Source: Ceratodon purpureus (Eukaryota; Streptophyta; Bryopsida; Pseudoditrichales; Ditrichaceae). From it: a DNA stretch of 64,000 nucleotides. The stretch spans positions 14,096,430 through 14,160,429 of the forward strand of contig CM026427.1 in assembly GCA_014871385.1 (NCBI GenBank), read 5' to 3'. A model generated the notes under the pieces. The model had not been told where the DNA came from, made no database searches, and worked only from the letters and a program-made list of their open reading frames with translations. This document shows positions 40,001-52,192 of this stretch, piece after piece. The first letter of the stretch is position 1. The number at the start of each line of letters is the position of its first letter. Position numbers and translations under genes: made by a program.

Positions 40001-42908
40001 GCAGCTCGTCGGGGGTCAATTGAAGCACTCCCGAAGGTGAGACCTGCTCTGGAGGGCTTCCTGGTTCAGTCTGCACATCCATGCTAAATGTTCAGCATGC
40101 CTAACTTGTAAAGACTCATACAGAGGTTTAAATTCAAAGGAAGACAAATCGAACCTGGGGTGGAGTAGGACCAGCAGGAATTTGAACCATCTTCATTGTC
40201 ACCTCCACTATACGCTCGGAGGCTGCCACATCGCCCGACTGGCTCTTCTCAGGCCAGAGGTGCACCCGCAACCCAACACATGGGGACAAGTTTGTTACGA
40301 GAACAAACGATGCGTGATTATCCTTGTCCCGGCGTGCCTGTACAAAATATTCATGTCCAGAACTTAAGATTCCCATTATAATATCATCATAACAATCAAA
40401 ATAATGGCGCGATATCGGGTTCATTGTTAAAAACTGTACAAGCAAATGAAATACAAACTCTCAAATTTCAGATAGACATTTTAAAATAGAACAGAGTGTA
40501 TACCAGTTTTTCGATGTCCATCCATCGCCGTCTCCCATCCATCGACAAAACATTCATGATGGGTGATTGAACGTCAATGTCGTCAAACATATCACCCTCC
40601 CAGAAAATCTTTTGTGGACATGAAAACTGAGTCACCTTCGTCTCATTCCCAGCTAGTAATTCAAGTTTCTTTGAAACTTGGGCCTGAGTCCCCGAGCTCT
40701 CTTTCGTGTTAAGAAAATCTACAATTTTCAATACAAAAATGAAAGTTAACACTATAAGTACCACAAAAATTTTGTGAAAAGAAAAGAAAAGAATAAACAA
40801 GTTACTTCCGAGTATCTCATGAACCAAGACTTCAAGTAGACACAGGAAGGGGTAAAATATACCTTTCCCACTGACATCTTTCACAGGGGCCTTCCAGGTA
40901 TACGGAAGCGAAAGAGGCGAATGCTTATTGCTAGATGGTAGTACATCTAATGCTTGAGGAAGCGCACTGCGCAAGTTGGACACAAAAACAGCCAACCTTG
41001 TGTGTGGATTTGTATACTGTTGGCCAGTGCTCTTGTCTACCAATTGAAGTAGCGTATGACCCACCTGTACGTCATGATATGAAACAAATCAAACCAACGT
41101 GCTAGTTGGGTTTCCAACAAAGAATACGTTATTTGGAATAACAGTTACTGCGTCCAAGATATGAGCATTCAAAGTACCTGAACGACCATCTGGTTGCACC
41201 AGAGAATGCTCTGATGCTCCATAGACATCCAGATGTTCACCATTCCTGCTGTGTTAACTGTTAATCCATTCGTCGGAGGTACAATCCCATCCAACGATGA
41301 CATTCGAGAACGAACCTGTGGGCACCATAACCAAGGTTCAATATCGGTCCCAAAAGCGCCTGGTCATAAAATGCAATAACAAAAAGGAATCGCAAATGCC
41401 AGGTAACAATGCGGTACCTGATAATCTCGAGCCCCTCCAGTTATAGACACTACCACCACTTTCGAAAGTGGAGGTTCTGATCCTTTAACAGATTCATAGC
41501 CACGGATCCAGGCATTGTTCACACGGGTAAAAAAATGCCCGAACGAAGGTTGCACGGCCAGTGGTGGCGACCTGACAGCACCAGTAATACCAGTAAGAAC
41601 GGAAACTTTCACGAAGAAAAAAGATTTCCTCCACTGACCTGAGATTATCAGCGCAATTTCCTACGGACATGCTATGGTTACTCTTCGATGACTTTTCAGA
41701 ACACACAGAGAGACTTACCGGTGTGGGCTAGAAAGAGTGAGCAGAGTCTCCACTGCGCCTTTTCTTAAACCCGGGTGGACTACAGCAGCTCGAGCTACAA
41801 AACCCCCCATTGAGTGTCCAACCAGGATGACACTTGTGGGAAGAACTCCCCCGGTGTTTCCATTATTCTGTGCCCGTGCCTGCATTGAATCCCTATACCT
41901 ATCCAATATCTGCCACCCAGCAACAACCAATCCGTTAAGCCTAGAAGAAAAATTCAAATTATTAACGAATGCCAGCACTGAATAATCATACACCCGAAGT
42001 GCAAGTTCCTTTGCCCAATAAATCACCGAAGTTGCAGAGTGAAATACCCTATGAACTGCTCCAACAACATAGTTCGCATGCTGTTCCAGAATCCATCCGT
42101 CCATTGCCGATTTCTCGCCCTCTAAATCAACTGTGAACCAGTCCAGGTGGTTCGGATACTGCCCTTCCACTTTCGCACCTGCCAGTAGCTCTGATATGTC
42201 TAGCCCATCAGGGCCTGCCTCAAGAGGCGTGAACGATGACTGCTGGTAATAATATCCCTCCATTGGCCCTCCATTGAAGGCCCTATCAGATTCAGCAGCC
42301 ACTGATCGCACCTGGCACAGGCAAACAGGAAAATCTTAAACCCCACCTACTCTCAGAGTTCAAAACGAATCGCAGCCCCAAACGAATTCAGCTCAAATCT
42401 CACCAGCAGTGCATTTCATCGCAGGATTTACACAGCTCCATTTACGCAGCTCACATCCTCAACATTGGCACTAAAAACAAGTTCACCTCCAGAATATCTA
42501 CATTCAAACTTTGGCAAGTTTACTAATTTCATACACAGATTGAAACATAGTCTACTCCATATACACCCCGAATGAATTGTCCCATGCGAGCCTTACTTGC
42601 TTGTAAGAGCCACCATTGCCTGGAATGAAAAGGACCGGCACACCCGAAAGTTGCAGAAGCTCCTGCTCCTGGTCGATCTGTTTCCAGCCTTCGTGATAAA
42701 GATACAACCCATATTTACTCTCCTTGGCGTCAGCAGGGGCAGGAACCGGTATATAACTCGGGTACATGAACGTCATAATGCAGCCATAGATTAAAGGCTG
42801 CTGCAGCCCAATCAACCCCGCTACCGCAATCGAAGCTGCGAACACCAAGCACAGAAACACCCGACAATTACACCCCATCCCTGCCCCTCTGTCTGCCCCT
42901 GTTTTCAT
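37032..42908 (-). CDS. PGAP1: GPI inositol-deacylase, PGAP1/Bst1 family (1124 aa)
   Basis: ER membrane lipase-like enzyme that removes the acyl chain from the inositol of GPI anchors, needed for ER exit of GPI-anchored proteins. Eighteen exons (high to low): 42908-42597, 42311-42048, 41909-41719, 41571-41418, 41315-41178, 41064-40863, 40718-40504, 40337-40155, 40070-39960, 39827-39708, 39507-39351, 39202-39039, 38893-38807, 38673-38345, 38198-38126, 37994-37855, 37713-37503, 37355-37032. Phases close throughout. One membrane segment lies near residues 15-38. GNGGSYKQ (98-104) and the GHSMGG serine-hydrolase elbow (Ser225) mark the alpha/beta-hydrolase domain. The C-terminal third holds several membrane segments. 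The open frame reaches back to 42944 without an ATG, so the first ATG, 42908, is taken. Length agrees with plant homologues. No key motif is missing. Confidence 0.93.
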
Positions 42909-43720
42909 AATCCACAAAACCAGGGCTCCTCGCGAAATTCCCAAACGAGTTCGCCCGGGGCATCATACGAGCAACCCCTGCATTCTCACCCGCCTCCACT
43001 CACACAACCCCTCCCCCTCCCAAACTCCACCATCCCCACGACCCTAAAACCCCGGAACACCAAAAAAAATACAAAAAAAAATCCCCCCTCCAAATCCCAC
43101 TCCAGAAAAAAAAACCACACCCCTCCAATCCCCTAAACCTCCACTTTCAGATCCTTCACAAAAACCCAATCTTCAACGCCGTCATTCACCCCTGAGCTCA
43201 AACCTCAGAGCTGCTGCTGCCTGCCACCCCAGCTGCTGCTCCCCGGAAATCCAACACCTGGGTCCTGCACTCCACTCCTGTCAGCAAAAGCCCCAGTTTT
43301 GACAGAATTCGAAACCCACATCCGAAAGCCAAGCGACGCAGAGAGAGACAGCGACGGATCTCAAGTGCCAAGAGGCGTCATCATCACCACCACCATCCCC
43401 ACCATCATGACAACCCAGGTGCCGTCCAAGGCCTGCCCTTGCCCCCAACTTCCAAGTGATGATCGAGCAACTATGGTCTCAGTGTCATGAGCTCATACAA
43501 AAGAGTCAAGACGGGCGTGGGAGGCTCCCGCATCATGATGGCAGTGGGAGCAAGGGGAGCACGCAGGATGGCGAGGGAGAGGGAGATGGCGATGGCGATG
43601 GCGATGATCCAGTGGAGCTCGGCCCCAGGCAGGCAGGCAGGCAGCAACTCAAGTGAGCAGGGTGTTGCTAAACTTGAGAAAATAGGAGCCTGCGCAGGTT
43701 TTGGACTTGGGAGGTGTGAG
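42909..43720 (-). promoter_or_regulatory. Promoter/leader region of the PGAP1 gene
   Basis: A C- and A-rich block on the plus strand (G/T-rich in the gene's own direction) lies just upstream of the ATG, then a more mixed GC-rich part with a 'gatggc' microsatellite near 43583-43607. The composition is typical of promoter-leader DNA in this window. The transcription start is not determined. Confidence 0.4.
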
Positions 43721-46700
43721 GCGTAGTAAGTTATTCAAGATTATTATGGTTTTGCTACAGTGGTAATAAACTCATGATCATTACGTTGAACTGGCTGACT
43801 GACTGACTCACTGGTGGGGGCTTCAATTACTGGGGTAACTTATGATGGGGGAAGGGGAGGCGATACTTGGGTGATACCGTGGTGAAATGTGTTTGATACT
43901 TAGGTGATATACGTGTGATACTTAGGTGATAGAAACAAACATTCTATCTTGGAGAGGATGAAAATGGTGCAAGGTGGTCGTGCCAGGTAAGCGAGTTGCA
44001 TGGCTTCGGGGGCTCGTGAGTTGCTCGCTTTGTGGGGGAGTGGAGTGGAGTGGAGTTTGGAATTCCGTGCAGTTCCTGCTGTGCGGTAAATGGTACCGTG
44101 CAGTGAGATTACTGTACCGTGGATTAATCGGTGCCCGGGGAGGTTTCCAAGAAACCGGTAATTATCTTATATTTTATGTGCACAATTACCGATTCATCAG
44201 GTTATTGTTCAAGTATTATGTAGGTATCACCTAAGTATCATATGATATTATTTTTGTTTGGTTTTAGCAAAAAGGCTTTGAATATCAATCATATTTTTGT
44301 GAATTCAATTAGCCAATTTGTAACTGCCGACCGGTTCATTGTGGATTGTGAAGAAGTAGCTTTACACTAGAGGCGAGAAGCCATGAAAGGAATTCTAACA
44401 AGGGTCATAGCATGTCCATGAGAAGCCAACTTTTGAACTTGATGGGGCCATAGAATAAAAAGTTAATTTTTTTAATATATAATTACAAAATTGAAATATA
44501 ATTTGTAAATTTGGCCATGAGTAAATGACTATAAGAACTTTGGTCAAATACAAAATTTGGACATCTTGAATAAACTTTAGATAGGTTTGATCCAAATTTT
44601 GGACCACTTAAAAAAATGTTTCTATGTAATTTTCTCCTATTTTGTGCTTTTGGATTGAAAATTACAAAGGTCTCACTTTCTAAGCCTTCGAGTGTCTAAA
44701 ATTTCTCTCTTCATGGCTTTTGGCATCTCATGTAAAAATGCCCTAAACTTCATAATGACTAGGCGAATTTCCTCTTATCATCTTTCTTTTTTAATATATG
44801 ATGTATTCAACACCTTTTTAGAAATTTTAAGTATATTTCCCAAAAAAAATATGAAAATAAGGTTTGAGAAGTCTCTTTAATAAAATTTAGAAAACTTTAA
44901 CATTTCTAATAATTTTGATTACAATATCTATTAATTAATACAAAAATAAAGGGCTTTTTGCTCCACCAATGGATGCATGTAATATATTTATCACTTTTGT
45001 TTAAGGAAAATACATTTTATATTATTCTCAAAGGATGTGTTAAGCAAGGTTGTTGTGAAGGAGATTTTATTGTCATGGATGTATGATGTAGGTTGTAAAC
45101 CTTTTAACAAAGAAAGATGTTTTTACTAAATTTTGACATATTCACATAAGTTCACTTTTATTTATTGTTAATTCAATTGATTGCCGGATAAACAAATAAT
45201 TTCACCGTATTAACTTCCTTTAGAGACCAAAACCTCTTTCTTTCTTCTTTCACTTGTTATTTCAGCGTATGCATGGATTAATAATAAAAATTGTTGTTTC
45301 AAAACATCATATCAATTTAATTCTTAAAGGCATAAACAATCTTTTTTGTCCTTTTGGATCTAAATTATCATAAATATGTTTAAAAAAATCAAATCTCGAA
45401 GATAGTTCATTATCCTACTCAATAGTCAAATATATTTCTTACTAAAATTATGAATACAAAAATATATGAAAATTTGACCAATTATATATAAATATTGGTA
45501 TTAGACCACTATGGAGGTATTAGAGCGGTGTAGGAAATTTTTAGGAATTTTTCAACAAGTAAAATGACCACTTTGAACAATAAATTTTATTTTTTTAATG
45601 CCTAAGAAAAAACTATATTCCGGTAAAGCTTTTGCAATTTTCAAAAAAACTTCAAAAATCTTATTCAAAATTGACATCATACGAACCTATCAAGATTTCA
45701 AAAAAGCCATTCTCAAACAATGGTTCCTTAAGGTTTCACACAAAAATAAGGGCAATATGGGCCAATTGCAAGAGACAAATGTTCAACCATTATAGATATG
45801 GAATAAATATATACCTACTGTAGATTGAAGTGAATAATATGTCATAATCAACAAAAAATAATGTTGTCATTAATTTTAGAATGTTTTAAGTAACTAATTT
45901 TGAATAATACATTATGATTTGTGCGAATGTAAGTAGCTTAGTTTATGTAAATTATAACTTGACATTAATATGTAAATTATGATGTAAATTATAATGTAGA
46001 TTATGATATGATTTTGGTCCTTTATAACTAATTAATCCCTAAAGTTCCTTTAAATCCAATCTGGATTTTAGGAGCAAAATGTTTAAATGAAGTGTAAAAA
46101 TTAATATTTTATAGTTAATTTTGTTGAGCATGCAAATTTGATTGTAGTCTGATTGTATGTTTTGTTTGGAAACTTTATAATTCCTTGAATGTTATAGTTC
46201 ATAAATTAGTTTTCTCTTCAAATTAGGCACCAAAAAACTTTTCATTTTAAAGTTTTATTTATTTATTTATTTACTTAACCAAATTCCTACTCAAACTATC
46301 AACTTACTAAAGTTGGAGTGTATATGAGTTTTATAAGGGTAGGACTCAAAGTGTGACAAAATACTAAGTATGATAATTGCTTAAAACAACTTTCTGACCG
46401 CTTTGATCTTTACATTCTCACAAATGAATAAAAAATTTCAATCAAATGTTGGTTTATAAGTAGTCTATCAAGTTAGTTCAAGATTTTACGGCTGAATGTT
46501 CTAAACTATGCTTAGATTGAGATTTATTAGAAATGAACCCCGTTTTGGGTGGTTTTGATAAAAAAACACCAAGGGATTCTAGGAATTAAACTCTCAACGA
46601 GCAGGACCTAAAGTCATATGCAGAAAAGATCATGTGTTTTAGAATTCTATAGATCAATGTATCATTATTCAAGATTTCTTATCTACTGTTGCTCAATTTC

Positions 46701-47403
46701 TATTTAAACTTTCCAAATTTTGAACATTTCATCCAAAAAATTCAAAGAACCGACAGTAACAATGCACAAAGAAACGGACAAAACAGTGTATAAATTTAAC
46801 AAAGTCACAGCTTCCTCCAAAAGTATTACGATATGCTTCCATTAGTCAATTTTAATACAACAACTTAAAACTTCCATTGTAGAACTCACCTATTGAAAAG
46901 CAGAACACAAGTGGATAAAGAGCAACATTTCAACGGAAGGTGAACAGAATCCATCCACACTTTCAAATGAGGTTATGCATCATAAACCACCTCTTCGCTT
47001 CATCACCTCTCTACATAGTTCATAAAGCAGTATTGTAACGAGCTTGGGTGCAGGTAAAACTACAAATTAAAATCTTCAGTATCAAGTTCAAGGAGCAGCA
47101 CAGCTGCAAGAGTCATTGTGTGGAGTATGCAAAATTTACAGGCAAGTTGAAGATGTCCACCCTAATCTAAAGACTACCTGTTTGGATGCTACAACTCTTT
47201 TAAGCTATGTACAAAAATCTTGTTACTCCTCTGGATGGAATGGAGTGGTAGGTCAAGTACTGTAAACAGAAAATGTTTGTAATCCCAGACTACTGTTTTG
47301 TGTCACAAAAGACAGAAATTGAAGGGTCTTTACTGGACAAGATCTCCCACAAGGCCTGTTCAATGCCACATTATCAGATGTTCATCTCCTCCCGGCACCA
47401 GGT
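43721..47403. other. AT-rich intergenic DNA
   Basis: No gene supported. From 43860 to 43935 and near 44220 a phrase like 'tgatacttaggtgata' recurs several times. A partial dispersed-repeat copy lies at 45560-45790. From about 46.75 kb the composition rises, probably into the 3' UTR of the SUMO-variant gene. Confidence 0.5.
45560..45790 (+). repeat. Dispersed AT-rich repeat, partial copy D
   Basis: It matches the end blocks of copy A: 'tattccggtaaagcttttgc' against 'tattcccgcaaagctcttgc', then 'aaaattgacatcatacgaac' and 'ttcaaaaaagccattctc'. The short plus-strand frames at 45598-45823 are translations of this repeat. Confidence 0.5.
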
Positions 47404-48379
47404 TTAACCACCCATGAGATGCACAAAAGCATCGATCATATCTCCCTCTTCCATCTTGAGCTGTTACTCAAACAAACGCACAATCAGTCATCATAAATGA
47501 AAATATATCATCACATGTTAAACCAAAAGAAAACATGTACTTTTCAAAACAGACACGACGAAGAACAATATCACCAAGGAATTAGAGAGAGAAATCAAGA
47601 TCTTACTAAAATTCTAATTAGGTCAAGGAATGAGTGAATCTTGTGATAATGTCTACCTCTGCTGGAGTGTGCTGTGTTTGAAGACGCCTTCCATCGAAAA
47701 TGAATGCAATAGTTGAAGGATCCACACTCATCTTATCACAATAAGCGTTCATCAGCTTCCGAAACGAAGTGTTTGTTTTCATCCTGAAATGTATCGTATG
47801 CTTTCCAGTCTACATTACAATAACCAATAGAAATAATCAAAACAAAACTAGAAATGATAGAACCGGACAAGGTCATAGCTGCCCAAAGCAGGCTTCGAAG
47901 AGAAACAATCCCCGCAGCTGGGCTATTTTCTAATCAATGTGCCTTCACACAAACAACACAAAGCTCCAGCAATCAAGAACAAAGCACATCACCTAACCAA
48001 CTTCCAAACTACATCAGATTATCATGCCCAAAGTTCAGAACCTCGACTTTGGAATTCCACTTACAACTTCCCTAACAACAAGGTTGATATGCTGCGCGGA
48101 GCCATCGAGCTTGGGCTGCTCCTCTGCGGGCTTCACCTCGAGCTGCACTTCGGACTTCGCCTCGGGAGCAATTGCCTTGTTAACGTCATTGTCCGCCGGC
48201 TCTTCGCTATCGCCAGAACCCTCAGTCAAGGGCGGCCCCTCCTTCACGGGCTTCTCTGGGTTGCAAGCTTGTTGCAAAGCCGCATCAAGGCAGTCTACGA
48301 CCTTATCTGGGTCACAAACCCGTTTCAAAGCCGCATCAATACGTTCTAAAATCAAATCACGCAACACATGATCGTCCAT
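47404..48379 (-). CDS. SUMO-variant-like protein ending in Gly-Gly (170 aa)
   Basis: Ubiquitin-fold modifier related to SUMO. Three exons on the minus strand: 48379-48077, 47809-47657 and 47460-47404. The SUMO fold covers about residues 97-170: HINLV, then FRKLMNAYC, SVDPSTIAFIFDGRRL and MEEGDMIDAFVHLMGG. The protein stops directly after Gly-Gly, so no C-terminal peptide has to be removed before conjugation. A 96-residue N-terminal extension precedes the fold. It holds two near-repeats (IDAALKRVCDPDK and LDAALQQACNPEK) and an acidic, Pro-rich linker. Length and extension fit the plant SUMO-v type rather than canonical ~100-aa SUMO. Exon 1 could end three bases earlier (48080), removing one valine. 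The start is MDDHVLRD; the frame continues upstream without a better ATG. Confidence 0.88.
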
Positions 48380-48978
48380 CGTTCCAAAGAGATAAAAACG
48401 ACACCGAAAGATCACAACACAAGTCTCAGGCGCAAAAACCAACACAAAACCAACTCAGAGACAAGAAAACACCAAACCCGGGAACTCAAAGAAGCTTATA
48501 AACGAAGGCAAGGTAGCCTCATCAATCATCAACATGCAAATCCGTGCAAGCAGCGCCGCCGCCTCATTAAATCATAAATCATAGCACTTCCTCCGGTTTT
48601 ACTGCAGTAATCAAGCTCTTACAAGCTATCATGATCGCTAATTAAGACGACATGAATATCATCGACATCATGGCATGCATCAGTCGGAGTTGCGGGATGG
48701 GTACCGTCCTCCTTTCGACATACCCTGCGAGGAGGAGGGCATCGAGCCGGTCCGGACGCCGGAGGGTGAGAAGGTTGTCAATCGAAGTCAGGTGTTGGAG
48801 AAAACCTTATCCCGCTCGGTGTCTCGCGTGCACAGTTCGATCGCTCGGAGGCTCTCGTGGACGACACAAGTCTGCGTTTTTGGGCAGCATTCCAATTGTC
48901 GACGATCATCTTTCGGAACTAGAACGCAATCACCCGCGCGCTGCTGCTTCGATTGCCGAGGGCTGGACTAACTTAGAC
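48380..48978. promoter_or_regulatory. Shared divergent promoter, SUMO variant and IF3
   Basis: Only 599 bases separate the two start codons, which face away from each other. Both leaders and both promoters must lie here unless they overlap. The IF3-side half (48652-48978) is GC-rich with open frames in two or more phases. No TATA box stands out. Confidence 0.55.
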
Positions 48979-51900
48979 ATGGCAGTGCTGGGGGCGAGGC
49001 CCTTTCTCGCACCGGGCGCGTCGCTGAGGCAAACGCTGTGGGAGGACAGTCCGCGCTCCAGCGTCTCGTTGTGCGGGTGCTTGAGCAGCAGCGCGGGCGA
49101 TGTCAGCGAGCGGTTGAATCCGGGGGGTTTGCTCGTCGGGACGAGTGGGTGTAGCCGGGGTAGGCTTGTGGTAGTGGGTCGGGCGGGCGGGTCGCGGCCT
49201 GCTGCTGGAGCGAGGCGGCCGCGTCCTCAGACCTCCAGGCGGCCCGGGGCCAAGGAGGAGGTGCAAGGCGATGGAACTCTGCTCAATGGCGACATCAGGT
49301 AGGTTTTGCCATGACCCATGTGCGCGAGTGGGTGGTTGTGGTGGCAGTTTTGTGTAGAAACGGGACTTTTTCTGTGGTTGCATTTTGTGGTGCAGTTGCG
49401 GGTGAGCGCTCACGATTAGGTTGGATTGTTGAATGCAGAGTGCCGAGTGTTAGGCTGCTCGACGAAGACCAGAACATGGTATGTGAATTTTTCTAGATTT
49501 TTCAATTACTGTGTGTGAATGTGTTTTCCAGGGGTTTTGTTGGGATTGGTTTGTGAATTAGGTCTTGCTTGATTGTGAGTAGGAATGTGGTCCTCTGTGA
49601 GACCTCTGTGGGTGTCTTTAGTGTTGGGTGTGCTGTGGAGAGGGTTTATCGGTGAAGGAGAATTTGAGTTTTTTGTTTCGAATAAATCTGTGAAATGGAG
49701 ACGACTAGCTCATCGTTCAGCTGTGAATTTGCACATGTTGATCACATTTGCTCCTTGCGTTTTTTTTTTTTTTTAACTTCAGGTTGGGGTGGTGCCGACA
49801 CAAGAAGCACAACAACGGGCAAGGCTAGCTGATCTTGATCTTGTAAGATTCTATTTCTTTGTTTGTTATCTAGATGATTTCTTTTTTTACTTGGTAGTTG
49901 TTTTTTTTGGAATGTGTCTGCAGATGTGGGGATGATTTTGAAGTTTTGTATTGGAGCTCGTCATAACATTTTGAAAAGAGACACGAAGGAATAAATTTCT
50001 ACTTAGATACTGTAATTTCACTTATGATGCTCTTAGGCTCCCGCACATAATATTATGCCGCGTTACAGAGAATGTTATACCCCGGCCTCTCAAGAATATC
50101 TTGGACTTTAAGTGATTCTAAATAGTTGAAAGCGCCACATTTACTTCCGAATTGTGGAGACTGTTTATCCTCACTTATGTACTGGATTGGAAGATAATTA
50201 CGTAAAAAGCAGTCAAGCACACATGTACTTTGGGTGAGTCTGAAGGCAACTGCGAACTATGAATTGAGTATGAGTCGAAACGCGTTTCTAAGACCTATCT
50301 ATCAGGGGTTAGGGCTGAGCTGAATATGGTCTCTTGCTCTCGCAGGTTATGATTTCTCCAGATGCAGATCCACCTGTCTGCAGAATTATGGATTACAGGT
50401 GAGCTTCCAGACTCGAGTATGGTTTGTGTAGTAAATTCATTACGGACTAGAGTGACGTTCGTGTTTTTGCAACGAAAGTTTCATCCAGGGATACTGATTG
50501 AGACAATGGTGTCTTTGTACAGTAAGTACAGATATGAAGCCCAGAAGAAGAAAAGGGAAGCCCAGAAGAAGGCAATAGGTGCTTTATTCTTGATGCCCTC
50601 AGACTTCATTCGTCATTTGTTTGACAAACGAGGACCTTTTTGCTTGATTATTCTAGAGTTCTGGCATTTCTCGTACGCTTTTATTTTCCATTGTCTTTTG
50701 TGTTGAGCTGAGGAAGTCAGTTAGGTAAAATAACTGCGTAGAATCCAAACTCATGCATGTCTAAACGTGATATTTCACGTCCAAGTCCTACTTAACCAGG
50801 GGAAATTTCATCAAGATTAGGCTGTGAAACAATGCACCACGCAACTGACATGGAAAGCTTGCTTAGAAGCGTTTGGGATCTTCTGTAGGCATGTTTCTGT
50901 ATGTCTTGAGGCAAATTTTCTTTGGACTATAAGATGATATTTTGCTATTGATTTGACATGGTTATGTTACTGCTATTGCTCTTGGCTCTACAGCAAGTCG
51001 ACAGGATCTCAAAGAGTTGAAGATGCGGTATTTTCTCAGAACCCAGCATTAATCTCAATCTACATAGAGATTCTTTGGAATTTTTCGTACGTTCTAAAAT
51101 GTGTCGCTTGGTGTAATTCGTGCTTGTTTTTTTCCCGGTTTCTTTTCCAGTTTTGACATGGTAATTATCTATGCACCGTTTTACTAACTACTTTCGTAAT
51201 TTTGTTGTCCAGATACAACATTGATACTCATGATTACGATGTGCGACTGAGGGCAGCGAAAAAGTTTTTGAAGGATGGTGATAAGGTGGGTATCTGCAAA
51301 ATGGCCTCATTTAGTTTTTTGCATATGTGTGTCCTGCTTCCATCCCACAAAATAATTTAAATATTCTAAAACGACCCAAAACTGGGGAGGTTGAGCCGCA
51401 CATCTCCTCATTTCTATCTATTGCTGTTCTTCACCCTAAGTACTTCTTGCAGAGGGTCAGGTTTTTGGAATTCTATTGTAGGGAGTTGTTTCCCCGTAAG
51501 TTGTCGTGCACAGGTTTACGATGTTTCTAGTAGACAGTGACCTGAAACTGTTACATCATTTGCAGGTGAAAGTGGTTTGCCAATTTAAAGGACGGGAGAT
51601 GGATTTCAAAGACTTAGCTTTCAAGCTTTTCCAGAGGTTCATTGACGATATTGGAGAGGTAAATACGTACCGGAGCTCTTCTTATGTCGTGCACACCTGT
51701 TATTTGTGAGAAGGACGAATGACGTTGCTTCTATAGAGCTGGTAATTGTAAATGTATTAGTTTCTGCCAGAAGCTTCACTAGAAGAGCGTCCCCTATATA
51801 CCATGATTGGCAAGAGTAGTGTTCATATTTTATCTAAATCAAATCCTTTCAGCTGATTTTGCAGTGGAGAAAGAGATATGTGTATTCTGATCAATATCTA

Positions 51901-52192
51901 AATCGTTATGGAATTGCTTGGTATTATACAGTTGGGGCTTGTTGAGAGCAAAATGGCAATTGAAGGAAGACAGATGATCATGCTGCTGGGGCCGAACAAA
52001 CTTGTTGTTGCCAAAATGCAGGCAACAGCCCAGTCAACTTCTGATAAATCTAAGAACAAAGGGCAAGTCAATGGGAAACCCAACCCCGGAAGCACCCCAG
52101 TTGAAGAACCTGTGGCAGCTGAAGAACCTGTGACAGCTGAAGTACCAGAAACATCAGAACCGGAGACAGCCCCTCTTGCGGCCGACACCTGA
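48979..52192 (+). CDS. Organellar (plastid-type) translation initiation factor IF-3 (329 aa)
   Basis: Binds the small organellar ribosomal subunit, keeps subunits apart and proof-reads start-codon pairing. Nine exons: 48979-49298, 49439-49478, 49783-49842, 50346-50398, 50523-50578, 50994-51027, 51213-51285, 51566-51658 and 51932-52192. Phases close. Residues 1 to about 100 are rich in Ser, Arg, Ala and Gly and fit a transit peptide. The IF3 N-domain begins DIRVPSVRLLDEDQ near 105 and contains DPPVCRIMDYSKYRYE. The C-domain has RAAKKFLKDGDKVKV, QFKGREM and GRQMIMLLGPNK. The tail after about 275 is a Glu/Pro/Ala-rich extension with AEEPVxAEEPV repeats, as in plastid IF3. The frame stays open upstream to an ATG at 48652, which would add 109 residues. 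The internal ATG is chosen because it gives a better targeting sequence. A mitochondrial location is less likely but possible. Confidence 0.92.

Noticed and set aside
42909-42944. Extension of the PGAP1 start to 42944
   Set aside because: The first codon there is TTG, not ATG. The first ATG in frame is at 42908.
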